Source of the DNA: Porphyra umbilicalis
Lineage: Eukaryota > Rhodophyta > Bangiophyceae > Bangiales > Bangiaceae
DNA: 64,000 bases
NCBI GenBank assembly: GCA_002049455.2
Contig: KV918833.1
Location: forward strand, 186,001 to 250,000
Direction: 5' to 3'
Made by a program: the position numbers and the translations under genes. Positions 43,391 through 54,761 of the stretch are shown piece by piece. The number at the start of each line of letters is the position of its first letter. Within the stretch, counting starts at the first letter, position 1. Below the pieces are notes generated by a model that saw only the letters and a program-made list of their open reading frames with translations, was not told the DNA's origin and searched no databases.

Positions 43391-45457
43391 TGTTTCCGCG
43401 TGGGCATGATTTTCTCTTGTGAACGGGTGCCATTGGCAGGGGACGGCCTGTGTGATAGTATGTGTGAGCGCGTGGGAGCGGGTTGTATGGGTACTTGTGT
43501 GAGCGCGTGGGAGCGGGTTGTATGGGCACTTTTAAAATGTTCTAGTGCATGAGCAAAGCTTCTGCAACATGGAAGAGTACGGAATCGCCTCGTGACAGTG
43601 CACGTCGTTGATATTCGTCTGGTTAGGGCGACGAGGCGGGGGGGGGGGGGGGGGGGGGGGGCACGCTCGGCGACGGCGTCACGCCGCCGGGGGGAGTTCT
43701 CGTGGGGGAAGGGGGAGCAGTTGCCGCCGCAGCCGCGTCCCACGCCGTGCAGCCGGGCGTCGGCCGGCGCTTTCGGGGGCCGCCGCGGTCGTAGCAAGAA
43801 ACGAGACACACCGTGAGAGGGACAAGCAAAGCTGGTAAAAGCGCCAGCAGCAGTCGCCGCCGCCTCCTCCGCTGCCCGTCTCATGCGACTGCATGACGGC
43901 CGGTGGTGGTGGTGGCAAAGCGGGGGGTGGTAAAGGCGTATGCATGGTGGGTGCGGGGGGGGGGGGGGAGAGGGGGGGCCAGCGTGCGCAGCCGTCGGTG
44001 ACTTCTGCCAGCTGCAGCCACAGCGACGGCGGCAGGCGCTGTAGCAACAGCTCAGAGGCGCTGAACTGGGGGTGGGACACATAAATCACTCCTCGCCATG
44101 TGGACTCAAATTGGGATCTGAAATCCACTAGGGTTCGGAGACTTTCCTCAACTCGTTCATATGACCAACCATATATCGACTTTCCGGGCCGAACTGGGTG
44201 CGTTGCTTTACAGTGTCTGAAGCGTCTCGATGTGATGACAAGCGCCCCTCCGTGCCGGTCGAAGTAATTGCACATGAAGTGTGCTTCACTTGGACATATG
44301 GAAAGGCCGCAGCGCGTTCCACAACCACATGTGGGGTACGTGCACAAGGTACATACGATATGGCGATTCCGCAGCGTCCCTGTGGCCTGTTGCGTATGAG
44401 AAGTCTCCCCACAATAGCCCTACTTTAGAGAGAGACAGTGGACCTACGTGTTCCTGAAAGCAGTGATATGTCCAGAGCGCAGGGGCGAGCATTAATTAAT
44501 ACCTGAGATGCATTGGCCACACCAGAGGTGCGTGGGTATAAAATGACAAGGGGTATTTGCTCCAAACGAACAGTGGCTTACCTGGCCCGAGATAGTGGGA
44601 CTACGAGAAATTGGAAACGGTAGTTACCGGGTGACGGTGATGGTGGGCGTGCCGGTGCGGAGAAGGATGGGTTGGTGGGGGTGGGGGGTATCGGTAGGTG
44701 TGTGCGGCAATGCCAGTCGGGGGAGGATGGGCAGCTGCAGCTGGGTGAGGTGGCGTGGGAGGTCTAGGTGGGTTGGTTGGTCGGGTGCTCGCTGTCGTGC
44801 GATGATGCAATCGGTCGGATGCTGGCTTGTTGAGGGCGACACAGTTTTATACGTTATCGTCTCCCACCAACCCCCGCCGAAGGGAGTCATCAGGCGAGGT
44901 CTTGCTTGCTGAGCCCTCCCAACCCTCCCCGTCCCCGCCTTATCTGGCAGCTCGCGGCGGGCGGCTCGCAGTTGCGGCAGCTCCCCCCCACCCGTTCTGC
45001 CCCTCTACCGCCCCCAGTGCGACCCGTCCCGATTGCGGTGACGGTGCCGCTTTCATGTGGCTGTCCGCGCTTCACCACCCCCCGCTGCCCCCCTTCTGCC
45101 CCCCGCCCCCCCTCTGCCCCCCGCCCTTCCTCTGCCCCCCGCCCCCCCTCTGCCCCCCGCCCCCCCTCTGCCCCCCGCCCCCCCTCTGCCCCCCGCCCCC
45201 CCTCTGCCCCCCGCCCCCCCTCTGCCCCCCGCCCCCCCTCTGCCCCCCCGTGCCATGCATGGCGACCGAGGTGGCGGCGCGCCTGTTCTCTGCGGCACGC
45301 TCTTGTCCATCCTACCCCCCCTGCTGGTCGCCTGCCACCGATCCCGACTGCCGTGGTGGCGTGTGGCCCTCGATGCCCCCACGATGCCCGCATGGTCTGC
45401 GGCGGCGCGCCTCCGCGAGACTGGCTGTTACCCCCCGGCTGGTTCTCCTTCCAGGAG
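43391..45457. other. Intergenic region with simple repeats
   Basis: No supported gene. Two copies of a ~36-bp unit (GTGTGAGCGCGTGGGAGCGG) at about 43460-43530; a 24-base G run at 43638-43661; an AT-richer block at 44050-44600; and a TATAAAA at 44537-44543 followed only by a repetitive frame (44595-44912) that I do not accept as a gene. Confidence 0.5.
45060..45250. repeat. 18-bp CCCCCCTCTGCCCCCCGC-type minisatellite
   Basis: About nine near-identical units, reading as repeated Pro-Ser-Ala-Pro-Arg-Pro on the plus strand. Strongly one-sided: almost no G on the plus strand. Confidence 0.88.
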
Positions 45458-45464
45458 TATAAAA
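45458..45464 (+). promoter_or_regulatory. TATA box
   Basis: TATAAAA about 180 bp upstream of the ATG at 45637, between GC-rich blocks. Confidence 0.55.
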
Positions 45465-45636
45465 GTTCAACGGATGCCTGCCTCCTCTGTTTCTGGTCTC
45501 CTACCACCGGCCCGGCACAACTAACCCCGCTGCCTGCAGCGCACTCAGCCTCCCTGCGACTACCGACTTCCCCCGCCCCCCCCATCCATCTCCCACCCAC
45601 CCCCGTCACCCGACCCCCCCCTGCACGCCTGACGAT

Positions 45637-46725
45637 ATGACTGGCTCGTTCTTCAACACGACACCCTCGGCGTCGACGATGTCAACGGGTGAAGCATACC
45701 GCTGGTCGCGGGCAGCTTGCCAGCCCGGCAGGTCGCGGGCGGCTTGCCAGCCCGGTAGCCGCCACGGTAGCCCAGCGACGGCGGCCGCCCATCCCGGCGG
45801 GCTCCGGGTCGGCACGCCCCCGTGGTCGGCAGGTGGGGCGGGGGGTTCGTTGTCGACGTCAACGGGTGAAGCATACCGCTGGTCGCGGGCGGCTTGCCAG
45901 CCCGGTAGCCGCCACGGTAGCCCAGCGACGGCGGCCGCCCATCACGGCGGGCTCCGGGTCGGCACGCCCCCGTGGTCGGCAGGTGTGGCGGGGGGTTCGT
46001 TGTCGACGTCTGACGCTCTGGCGCCGCTCACGCCGCCCTTCCCGCCGCCGCCGCCGCCGCGGCCGACGCCGACCCGACGACGACTCCTGCTCGCGCCCCA
46101 GCCACGACCACTGACCGGCACCACGGCGCGTCAATCCGGCATTGGGCTTGGGGAGCAGCGCGCCGATGCCACTTATTGGCCGCCGCCGCCGGAGTCGGCA
46201 GCGCCCCCGCCTCCGCCCCCGCCCCCGCCCCCGCCCCCGCCCCCGCCCCCGCCCCCGCCCCCGCCGCCGCCTCCGCCGCCGCCGCCGCCCCCGCCGCCGC
46301 CCCTGTCGGCCCCGCCTCTGCCCATTCCCGCTTCTTCGCCCTCGCCTCCGCGGTTGGCTGCCTTGGCCGTCTCCGCCGCTGCAGATGCCGTGGTCGCCGC
46401 GGCACCCGTTGCCACCGGTGCCGCTGCCGCCACTTCCGCTGGGCCGGCTCTCTTGGAGGTGTCTCCGGAGGAAGCGAGGAAGCGCTCCGCCGGCGAGGAA
46501 CAGTGGTTCCTCGCGAGGCAGACGAGGAAGGCAGCCAAGCGCCGGCTGGACGAGGCCTCGTCACTGGTGCAGCAGCTGGCGGTCGAGCGCGCTGCGGTGG
46601 TCGAACGCCTCGACCGCCAGCATGCCGCCGCGGAAACCGATCGAAAAGACGCGAAGCGCCGTCTGAACCGAGCCTCGGTGGCTCTGCGTTCCGTGTCCGA
46701 GGTAATTTTCGACGTGGAGGAGTAG
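45637..46725 (+). CDS. Proline-rich protein with helical C-terminal tail, unknown function
   Basis: A 362-residue frame starting MTGSFFNTTPSAS. Residues ~17-130 contain a nearly exact internal duplication beginning STGEAYRWSRAACQPG (about 45676-45850 and 45859-46010). A run of some 30 prolines follows (about 46200-46300), then an Ala-rich stretch. The last ~90 residues are charged and helical, from SPEEARKRSAGEEQWFLARQ to the end, with heptad-like spacing of Leu/Val/Ala, and could form a coiled coil. A TATA box lies upstream. The Pro run suggests an actin- or WW/SH3-binding adaptor, but this is only inference. Confidence 0.5.
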   Translation: MTGSFFNTTPSASTMSTGEAYRWSRAACQPGRSRAACQPGSRHGSPATAAAHPGGLRVGTPPWSAGGAGGSLSTSTGEAYRWSRAACQPGSRHGSPATAAAHHGGLRVGTPPWSAGVAGGSLSTSDALAPLTPPFPPPPPPRPTPTRRRLLLAPQPRPLTGTTARQSGIGLGEQRADATYWPPPPESAAPPPPPPPPPPPPPPPPPPPPPPPPPPPPPPPPPLSAPPLPIPASSPSPPRLAALAVSAAADAVVAAAPVATGAAAATSAGPALLEVSPEEARKRSAGEEQWFLARQTRKAAKRRLDEASSLVQQLAVERAAVVERLDRQHAAAETDRKDAKRRLNRASVALRSVSEVIFDVEE

Positions 46726-47412
46726 GTGTGCAGGAGGGGAGGGCACCGGCCCGCGGGGTGCACGTGTGTGCGTGAGAGCGACGCGAGCAGTACCTTCGAC
46801 GGGGACTAGCCCGGTTGAGGGCGACACATAGAAATCCATATTATTTTTTTGTTTATTGAACGTCGCTTCGACCGTGACTAGCCCGGTTGAGGGAGACAAC
46901 AAGAAGATGGAAATCCATCTTTATGTAACGCCGCCGTCGCCCGCCTGGCGCGTCCCCCCCACAGCTGACAGGCACCTGTATTTCGTGGTGCACCCGCCAC
47001 GAAGCTCCCCTGCCATGAGTGGCCCTCCGCCGTGTGCGTCGTGAGCGTCTCCGCTGTATGGGTGGCCAGGTGTCCGCCGCGGGGGCGACTTGCTCACGCG
47101 TCCACCTCGGTACGTCTTACGCCCCGGTACTGGTAGCAGTTCCCCGGCCCCGGTGCTGGTTGTGACTTGCCGATCCATCCCCATCCTCCCCCACCCGCTT
47201 TTCCCCCGCCGCCTCCGTCCAACCCCCACCCGGGGGTGGTGGAGACGCCCCCCCGAGCTTGGCAGTCGCCCCGTCCAACCCCCACCCGGGGGCGGTGGAG
47301 ACGCCCCCCCGAGCTTGGCAGTTGCCCCCATGGACGCGTAGAGGTGTGCGGGAAAGTGGATAGGGTGGCGTGGCTACCCGCGCGACTGCTTTTATTACAC
47401 CGCATGACGATA
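46726..47412. other. Spacer with short repeats
   Basis: No supported gene. A ~44-bp unit containing GACTAGCCCGGTTGAGGG occurs at 46802 and 46875. CAACCCCCACCCGGGGG... units are repeated at about 47218-47330. Confidence 0.55.
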
Positions 47413-47544
47413 CAGCCGTTCTCCCAAAAATCCCGCACTCCAACAGTTGTAAAAGAGTTCCAAATCGGCCTCTACGACCCCGCAGAGGTCGATTTGGAAC
47501 TCTTTTGCAACAGTTGGAGTGCGGGATTTTTGGGAGAACGGCTG
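47413..47544. mobile_element. 132-bp foldback MITE with TA target duplication
   Basis: Arms of 61 bp (47413-47473 and 47484-47544) match as inverted repeats with two mismatches around a 10-base centre. It begins CAGCCGTTCTCCC and ends with the complement. TA flanks both sides (47411-47412 and 47545-47546), the duplication made by Tc1/mariner-type transposases. No coding capacity. Confidence 0.9.
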
Positions 47545-47862
47545 TATGAAGTCAATACATCCCCACCAACAGGGCACCACGTCAGCCGTTGCCACCCCCT
47601 CACATCTCCCACCAGCAGCCATCTCAAAATACACCACGCTGGTCCCACGGCGCCCTCCCCCCCCCCCCCCCCGCCCACCACCCCGAGCCAGAACTCAGAG
47701 CCCATGCCACAAAAACTGATGTTTTTTCTCCACATGCCGCACGTCCCCCGCGTTGAGCGTCGCCGACGCCGTAACCGCTGGCACGGCGGAGAGGGACGCC
47801 GCGTGCCCCGCCGCCACCGCCTCGGCGGCCGACAGGAGCGGGGGCCACGGCCGACAGCTTGC

Positions 47863-49784
47863 CTACCACATGCGCGCCGCCACCTTCGCGCCGCTCCGTG
47901 GCGTCGCCACCGCCCTCGCCACCACGTTCGAAAAGGCCAGTGCGGCGAATGGCGGCAGCCGCGTCACCGAACCACCCGCATGGCTACCGCACCTGCACGC
48001 CGGCGGCGCGCGCGAGCGCCGCCAAACCCACCACGGGCGGATACATCGGGGGGGGGGGGAGGGGGTAGGCGTTCTCGGCCCCGCGGGCGCAGCACTGTGG
48101 CGTGCTGGCAGCCACCGTCGTGGCGTCGACCGCCGCGTCGGTCGCCGCGGCGCCGCCGTCGACGCCGTCGCCGCCGCCGCCCCCGCCGCTGTCGTCATGA
48201 CAACGCCCACGACCAGGAAGGCGGCGGCCGGCGCGCGCCGCGCGGCCGCCCACGGCTCGTGCACCACCTCTTCGACGGGCGCGAGCGTCGCGCAGCCACA
48301 TCCGCGGGAGGCGGCGGCGGCGCCCGTCGTCGCTGAGCCGTCGATGATCTCCGGCAGCAGAGGGGAGGCAACGCGCGGTCGCCTCCACGAGTCTGCGGGG
48401 AAGGAGCCCGCGCCGGCACCCGCGAAAAGCCGGTGGGGGTGGCGACGGCCCCGTCCACGAGCTGCCGTCGGCAATAGTGGCGGTGACAGCGCGGTCGGCG
48501 GCCGACGCCCACGAAAATTCGGCGAGCGCTGACGGCCGCGCGTCGTCGACCCAAAAACGCAACACATGTATACTGCCGTGCACTCGATGCTGCAGTCCCC
48601 CCACCCCCCCCCCCCCCCTCAATCCGCCAGCTGCTGCACCGCCACCATCCCCGCGGCCATCCCCCCCCCCCCCCCCACCACGCGCGCCACGTCGGCCATC
48701 CGCGGCGGGGGGCGCCCGCCGACGACCACCCCCCCAAACGCTTGCGCCGCGACGCGCGTGACGGTTGGCGCCCAGCGCACGTCCCCCCGCGCCCCCGCCG
48801 TGGCCGTCCACGCGGCCGTCACCCACCACGCGCCCGCCGCGGCGCCACGCGCGCCCGCCGTCCGCGTCGCCACGTGCCGCGTGGAGGCAACGACCAGCTG
48901 GTCCGCACCCGGCGGCGGCACCCCGTCGGGGGCGGCTTGACCAAACTCGGTGACGGCCGCCGCCCACAGGGGACGCCCGCCAACGTCGGTGAGCGGCGGC
49001 GCGGTTCGGCCACCGCACCGCGCGCCGGGCATGCCTGCCTCCACGGACCGCACGGCGGCAGCCACGCCGCCCAGCAGCCGCGCCGCAGCGGCGAGGCGCG
49101 CCGGCAGGGCGTCCGCGGCGAGCGAGCCCCCCCCCCGAAGTACACGCGGGCGGCGAGGCGGGCGGCGGCGGCGGTCGTTGCCCCCCCCCACGACGCCCCC
49201 CCCCTCTCGCCCCCCGGCGTGAGGGTGACGGTGACGACGGCACGCCCCATGGGCGTGACGGTCGCAACGGCAAGGTCGCCGGCGAGCGCCACGGCCGTGG
49301 CGGCGGGTGCGCCCGCCGCGCCCGCGCCACCGACGGCCGGCGTGACGCCGCACTGGGCGCCGACGAGGCGGCCGTCGATGGGCACGGCGGCGGCGGCGGC
49401 GGCGAGCGCGGGCGCCCGCGAGCGCGCGTCGGCGGGGGCAGCGGCCGCCCCGAGGGCGCCGCGAATGCCCGCCGCGTCGGCGGCGGGCGCCGGCGGCGTC
49501 CGCGCCGGCGGCGGCCGCGTCGCGGTGGGCCGTGGCAGCGGCCGCGGCGGCGGAGAGGCGGCAAAAATCGGCCGTCGCGTCCGCCAGGGCCGCGTGGACG
49601 TCGTCGCCGCCGCCGTCGCCGTCGGTTGCCGAGCCGCTGTCGGCAATGGCGGCCGCCGCCGCCGCCGCCGTCCACGGGGGCAGCCCCCCCACCCACGCGG
49701 CGGTGGCGTCGGCGAGGCGCTCCCGCGCGGCGACGCCCCCTCCCGATCCCCCGCTGAGGCGGTGCGCGCCGCCGTAGAGGCCAT
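47863..49784 (-). CDS. Fragmented GC-rich coding zone, unknown protein
   Basis: Minus-strand coding character is strong but passes between frames. About 49784-49480 reads with GLNGLYGGAHRLSGGSGGGV, 49470-49140 in another frame with ATVTPMGRAVVTVTLTPGG, and 49130-48620 back in the first with LAAAARLLGGVAAAVRSVEA. About 48390-48160 reads with EVVHEPWAAARRAPAAAFLV, which includes one possible membrane helix. Some of the frame changes fall at C runs (for example near 49130 and 48600). This may be one gene with homopolymer-length errors, or two genes. I cannot assign a function, and the limits are approximate. Confidence 0.35.
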
Positions 49785-49849
49785 TCAGGCCCGCATCGGC
49801 CGTTATCCCCCCCCCCCCCCCCCCCCCCCCCCCCACCCCCCCCCTGTCG

Positions 49850-50938
49850 CCACCAGCGCCTCCACACAATATCCACGCGCACGCTCCCCCCCCCCCTCTC
49901 GTCCTCCCACGCGAGCGACTGCGCGTGCAGGCCGATGCAACGCCCCTGCCCCCCCCCCACCTCCCCATCTTCCCCCCCCAGCCGCACGTCCGCGTCCCCG
50001 ACGACTGCCGCCCGCCCCGCGAGCAGCGCGTAGCGGGCGTCCCCAACGACTGGCGCGCCCACGGCGGCCATTTGCAACCGGTCTTGGTGGGTGCCGCCTG
50101 TGCCGAGCGACACGGTCGCCTCGTGCGCGCCCGGGGTGCCCGCCGATGGCGCCCGGGTGCAACCGAGGACGGTGATGGTGGTGGGCACCCAGGGGTGCGC
50201 TCTTCTTTGCGCTGGAGCGGTGGTGGGGGGCGCCGCACCGCGCCGCCGTCGTTGTCGTTGCCGCCGCCGCCGTACCCGCCGACGGGCACGCCCGGGGGGG
50301 GCGTCCAGTAGGGGGGGGGAGGGAGAAGCGCCGCCTCGAGGCGCCCAACGTCGGCCGCCAAGGCGGCATAAGCGGCGGCGGCCGCCGCCGCCGCTGCCGC
50401 ACCCGCCGGCCCGCCCGGGTCACCCCCACCCCCCCCCCCCGCGTCTGCGGCGGACGCGCCCTCCCTATCCGCCCCGTGTGGGTGCCACGGCAGCAGCAGC
50501 GGGCGCCCCGCGGCAACGACCCCACCGCCACGTCCCTCGCCGACGCGTTGTACCAGTGGCCGTCGGCGCCCGCCCGCACGCGGCCGGTCTTCAACACGAG
50601 TTACGTGTTGGTGAGGGCGCGTCGCCGGAGGAGGCGGCCGAGCGTGGCGGAGCCGCGGGGGGTGGTGCCAAAGAGCACCACCCCCGACGTGCCGACATCG
50701 AGGCGTCCACCGGGCCACATGGGGGGGAGCCGCCGCCGCCCCGGCCGCGGCCCCGCCGCGGGAACGGCCACCGCCGCCGCCGCCGCCCCGTCGGCATCCC
50801 CGTCCGCGTCAGCGACCGCGTCGGCGCCGGGGTGGACCGACGCGGGACCGCAGGGGCATGGATCAGGTCCCCCGCGCCGCCGACCGCAACCACAGCCGCG
50901 CCCCGTACCCGCGATGAGGATGAGCGCAGCCTCGTCAT
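49850..50938 (-). CDS. RluA-type RNA pseudouridine synthase (frame interrupted)
   Basis: Start ATG at 50938 (MTRLRSSSSRVRG); the early stretch AAVVAVGGAGDLIHAPAVP resembles the family's first strand. The catalytic motif GGRLDVGTSGVVLFGTTPRG (about 50655-50714) matches the HRLDxxTSGLL signature, with the catalytic Asp kept and Gly replacing His. Downstream, TGGTHQDRLQMAAVGAPVVG (about 50045-50110, continuing DARYAL) matches the family's TGRTHQIRxHxxxxGHPxxGDxxY, and GLHAQSLAWEDE (about 49899-49940) matches its LHAxxLxF end. These enzymes turn uridine into pseudouridine in rRNA, tRNA or organelle RNA. The parts are in more than one frame, and an in-frame TAA follows LTNT where the family has YLV. 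A donor-like GTAACT at that point makes an intron possible. A Gly/Pro-rich insert lies in the middle. Confidence 0.6.
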
Positions 50939-52979
50939 TCAGAGCACACCCCGGTTCAACTAAGTGTCACGTGGATCTTTCGTAAGTACTCCCGCAACGT
51001 GCACCGCAAGAAAATAATTTCAAAGCGTTGGCTCTGTTGTATTTATGGTGTGTAGCACCATTGATCTCAAGGCCAACGAATTGACTGAATGAGCAAGGAG
51101 CCGGAACAAAGGGCGCTTACTGGCTCTGCCCGACTGTCAGGCTCCACGACGGTGGCGATATTCAGCGCCACCGTCCCACATACCTTCCCAACACTGTATA
51201 TTCACAAATGTGACCACGAAACCATATCAATGTGTGTGGTGGCTGGCTCCCCACATTGACAGCCGCTGGCGTATGCAGTGGTGATGCATGTGGACCCACG
51301 GGACTACACTGGTCGCCTGAAAGTAGGACGAGCACCATTGACCTTTTGTCTTTTGGACCCCGCATTTTTTGATGGAACGCCCATGACGGAGACATCACGG
51401 CAGGTTCTCGACACAATTCGCTGTGCAAGAAACTCGTTTGGCGGTTGACGGTAGGGCTGTTCCACAACTTTCGGAACGCAAAAGCTGTATCGTCCTCCTA
51501 CTCCCTTGAAGGAGATCAGCGCTGTCGCTTCACGGCCACCGCCCGTCGCAGACACGGCACGCTACTGGTTGGGAATTCGCGTGTTCTTGGTGCGGTGGCG
51601 GAGCCGGAGGCGCCTCGTCTGGCCGCAAACCAACTCCCGCAGACACAAACAGCGGAATCAATGTCGGACGACAACGACCCTGACGCCATGTGCAGTGAGA
51701 CTCGACAGAACGCTTCTTGGCGAATCCGTGCTTCCATGCCACCTGTCTTTGTTCTTCACGCACGCTCGCTGCACGATGTGCTGCTCACACACTTGTATCG
51801 TGTTCGCCGCGGCGGGACACAGCCCAGGCACGACCTGCAGTATTCTTTGCCTGTCCAGTTTCTCGTGCCTACTGTAGCATGCTCGACAATTTCTTGCTCC
51901 ATGAGAGTTCTCGCGTCCGAACGCTTGTCCAGCGCGTCCGTATTGTGATGAAGAGGACGCTGGGCACTTTTGTCGTCAGCACCGGCGCCTTGCGCATTGG
52001 TCTCTAACTCGGCTACAAACGTCTCTGCGACCGCGTTGCAGTCTTTGTAGCAGGCCATAGCTGCACACAGCAAGACTCTAAAGCTCGTAGACTGTACGTG
52101 CGTTGTTTAGCACCGTAGTATGTGGCTTGCTTGTTTCCTGGGCAACAGTGCGGTACATAGGAGCGTCTGTGCGCGGAGAGATAAACACCTGGGCGGGAGG
52201 GATAATCGTAGCATGCGTTCCGCTTTAGTTGGTTTCATCATGGTGTCCAAATCCGAGAGAGTGCCTAACGGGGACGTTGCAGTCGTTAAGAAGAAAAACG
52301 CATGGGGGCTACCCATATACAATACATGCAGCTTCATGTACAAATACCACCAGCACCCTCTTCATTGCTACGAACTCCTCTGTGAGACGACTTAGCGAGG
52401 TCCTCTACCACAGTAAACAGCGGCGAGTTTGGTGGGCAAGACCTCATTTGAGCTATCGCAGGTCAAGATACGCGTTCATCTCCGGAAGGATTGCGTCTCT
52501 GTCATCGGGTGTGTGGTTGAGAGGTGCAGGTCTCCACCGAGATTTTTGGCTGTATGCTTCTTGTCTGTCGATCTGGAGCCACACACGGGTCTGATTCGTT
52601 GGCTCTGATCCCTTCTCCTGTCCCACAATCCGCCTCCCATACACTTAGGCTCAGAATAGAAACGCCTTCTCGCCCGCAACGCTGTTCGCAGGGTCAGACA
52701 TGCTGTCGAAGCCCCATGCGGAAGCGGAGCCCGGCCCTCGCCGTGCGGACCGACACCACACCGAGTACCCCCGCCTTTTCCAGCTGGCACGGTCCCTACG
52801 AAAGCCCACCGAGCTGCGTTGTATCAGTCCGAGCTGAGCTGCATCAGGCCTGTATCTCGTCCTTCCTATTTTTGTCGAAAAACTCCGCGGGTGCGGGCAT
52901 GGCTGAGTACTGAGCATGACTGAACACTGGGCATAGCTGGGAACTGTGCACTGGGCGTCGGGTGCCGTGGGGAGGGGGG
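50939..52979. other. Intergenic, near-even base composition
   Basis: About 2 kb of lower GC than either flank. Short frames on both strands, none with a motif or consistent composition. No RNA gene recognised. Confidence 0.55.
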
Positions 52980-53300
52980 GGCGGGGGAGGGCAGCGCAGG
53001 CAAGGAGTGAGCCGGGACTGCACCCCCGCTTGCGAGGGCTCGTCCTACTTCTTCTATTGGTACGAGAGACGGGTGCTTGCGGAGGGGGGGGGGGGGTTGG
53101 GCAGTGCAGGAAAGGAGTGAGCCAGGACTGCATCCTCGCTTGCGAGGCCACGTCCTATTTCTTCTATTGGTCCGAGAGACGGGTGCTTGCGGGGGGGGGG
53201 GGGGGTTGGGCAGTGCAGGAAAGGAGTGAGCCAGGACTGTACCCTCGCTTGCGAGGCCACGTCCTATTTCTTCTATTGGTACGAGAGAGGGGTGCTTGCT
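52980..53300. repeat. Three copies of a ~110-bp tandem repeat
   Basis: GGAGTGAGCC starts at 53004, 53114 and 53223. Each unit carries the same TTCTTCTATTGGT block and a G run of variable length. Confidence 0.88.
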
Positions 53301-53684
53301 TGCCCCCGCAGGGGCAGGTGGCCGCGAGAGGGTGTCGGCTGCGGCGGCGGCCAGAGCGGGTAACGCCGGGAGAGAGGCGTCAGGCTGCGAAAACTGCTTG
53401 CTCTCTTCCCACCCACCGCCCTGGGGTGGGCGCAACCTTCCTCTGCTCGTGGGCTGCACGATGGTGTCCTTCTACGTATTTCTTGCCCTACTCGGCACAG
53501 ATCCGGTACTGAGCACCGCACCCGTTTAGTGTATCAAGTCGCACTTGTAAGAACTTGAGCGGACTTCATAGAGCTCTTAATCACGCCCTAATCTCGTCGC
53601 CAGCACGCCACAACGAGTTTTTTGGACGGGATACGAGCAAACACTCCCAGCGTGCGAGCAGGAGCCCGTTTTCAACGAGCGTTT
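53301..53684. other. Spacer, no gene seen
   Basis: No supported gene. Contains an AATCACGCCC motif of the kind seen at 30.5 and 31.4 kb. Confidence 0.45.
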
Positions 53685-53752
53685 ACGAGCAATTTGAGTC
53701 AGAACCGGGCTCGTGGTGGATCCAGCAACGAGGTGCACTGCGCCGGGCGTGT
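53685..53752 (-). repeat. Dispersed repeat, copy 2 (uninterrupted)
   Basis: Reverse complement of 32032-32099 with one difference in the core 58 bp. The bases beyond it (toward 53762) continue without the MITE, so it resembles the empty site of the MITE insertion. Confidence 0.8.
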
Positions 53753-54529
53753 TGCACAACCCTAATCGGTAAATACAGTACGGGGCTGCGCCGCGGCGAG
53801 GCGGGTGGGGACGCCCCCCCTCCCGCGGCGGCGGCGGCGGGGTCGCCCGCCCCGTGCTCCCGCGGCGGCGCGTCGCCCCCGCCGGCGCCGTCGACAACGT
53901 GGCCGCGTTTTTTTTTGGCCCACCGCCCGTTTTTGCGAGCGTTGGTCTGGCCCCTCGCCCGCTCCTCCCGGCTCTGCGTTGCCGCGCCTCCCGCGCCGGC
54001 GGTGGGGGCGCCGGCGCTTGTTCCTGCACCGGCCGCCCGCGCGTGCGGCACCGCCCCCCACCCGCGCCAGCCCCGACCCGCTGCGTCGCCGCCGGCTGGC
54101 GGCGGGCGGGGCCCCCGCGCGCGGTGTGGCTCACCCCCACGCCCCTCACCTCGGTGTCCATCGACGCGGCGGACGGGCATCCCGCCCATCGATGGGTTGG
54201 ATGCCCCCCACCAACGGCCCCACTCCAGGCTCGACTTTGATGGGCGGATGCGCGTGCGTGGGGCGCGATGGGGCTCGGATGGCCGTCCAGTCCGTTGCGA
54301 CGCGCGCGGGGCTCCCTTCTGCGCCGCGGGTCGCCACGCCCGTGGCGACCACCCCGCGGATCCTGCCGGCGATGGATGCGGCGGCCGCCGACCGCGGCAC
54401 CCGCCGCCCCCCGCCGCCCCCCTCCGCTCGTCAGCGCTCCCCCCAAACCCCGTGGGGCGCCCCCCCCCCCCACCTCCCCCCCGACGCGGGCGCCCCCCCC
54501 CCCCCCACCCCTCCTCCCCCCCCCCCCCG

Positions 54530-54711
54530 CCACCCCTCACGGCCGCCCGCACCGGCGGCCGCGCCGTCGCCGCCGCCGCCCCCTCCGCCGCGGCCACGGC
54601 GGCGGCGGCCGCGGCGGCGACGGTGCCGAGCGTCGCCGCCTCGGTGCGCCACCAGTCGGCCTTGGACCGCCGCACCCGCACGCGCGTCATTGGGGGCGAC
54701 TCGGCGGGCGT

Positions 54712-54761
<50 letters not shown>

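Noticed and set aside
44537-44912. TATA box followed by a 105-residue frame
   Set aside because: The frame is made of simple GGTGGG-type repeats and has no protein-like features.
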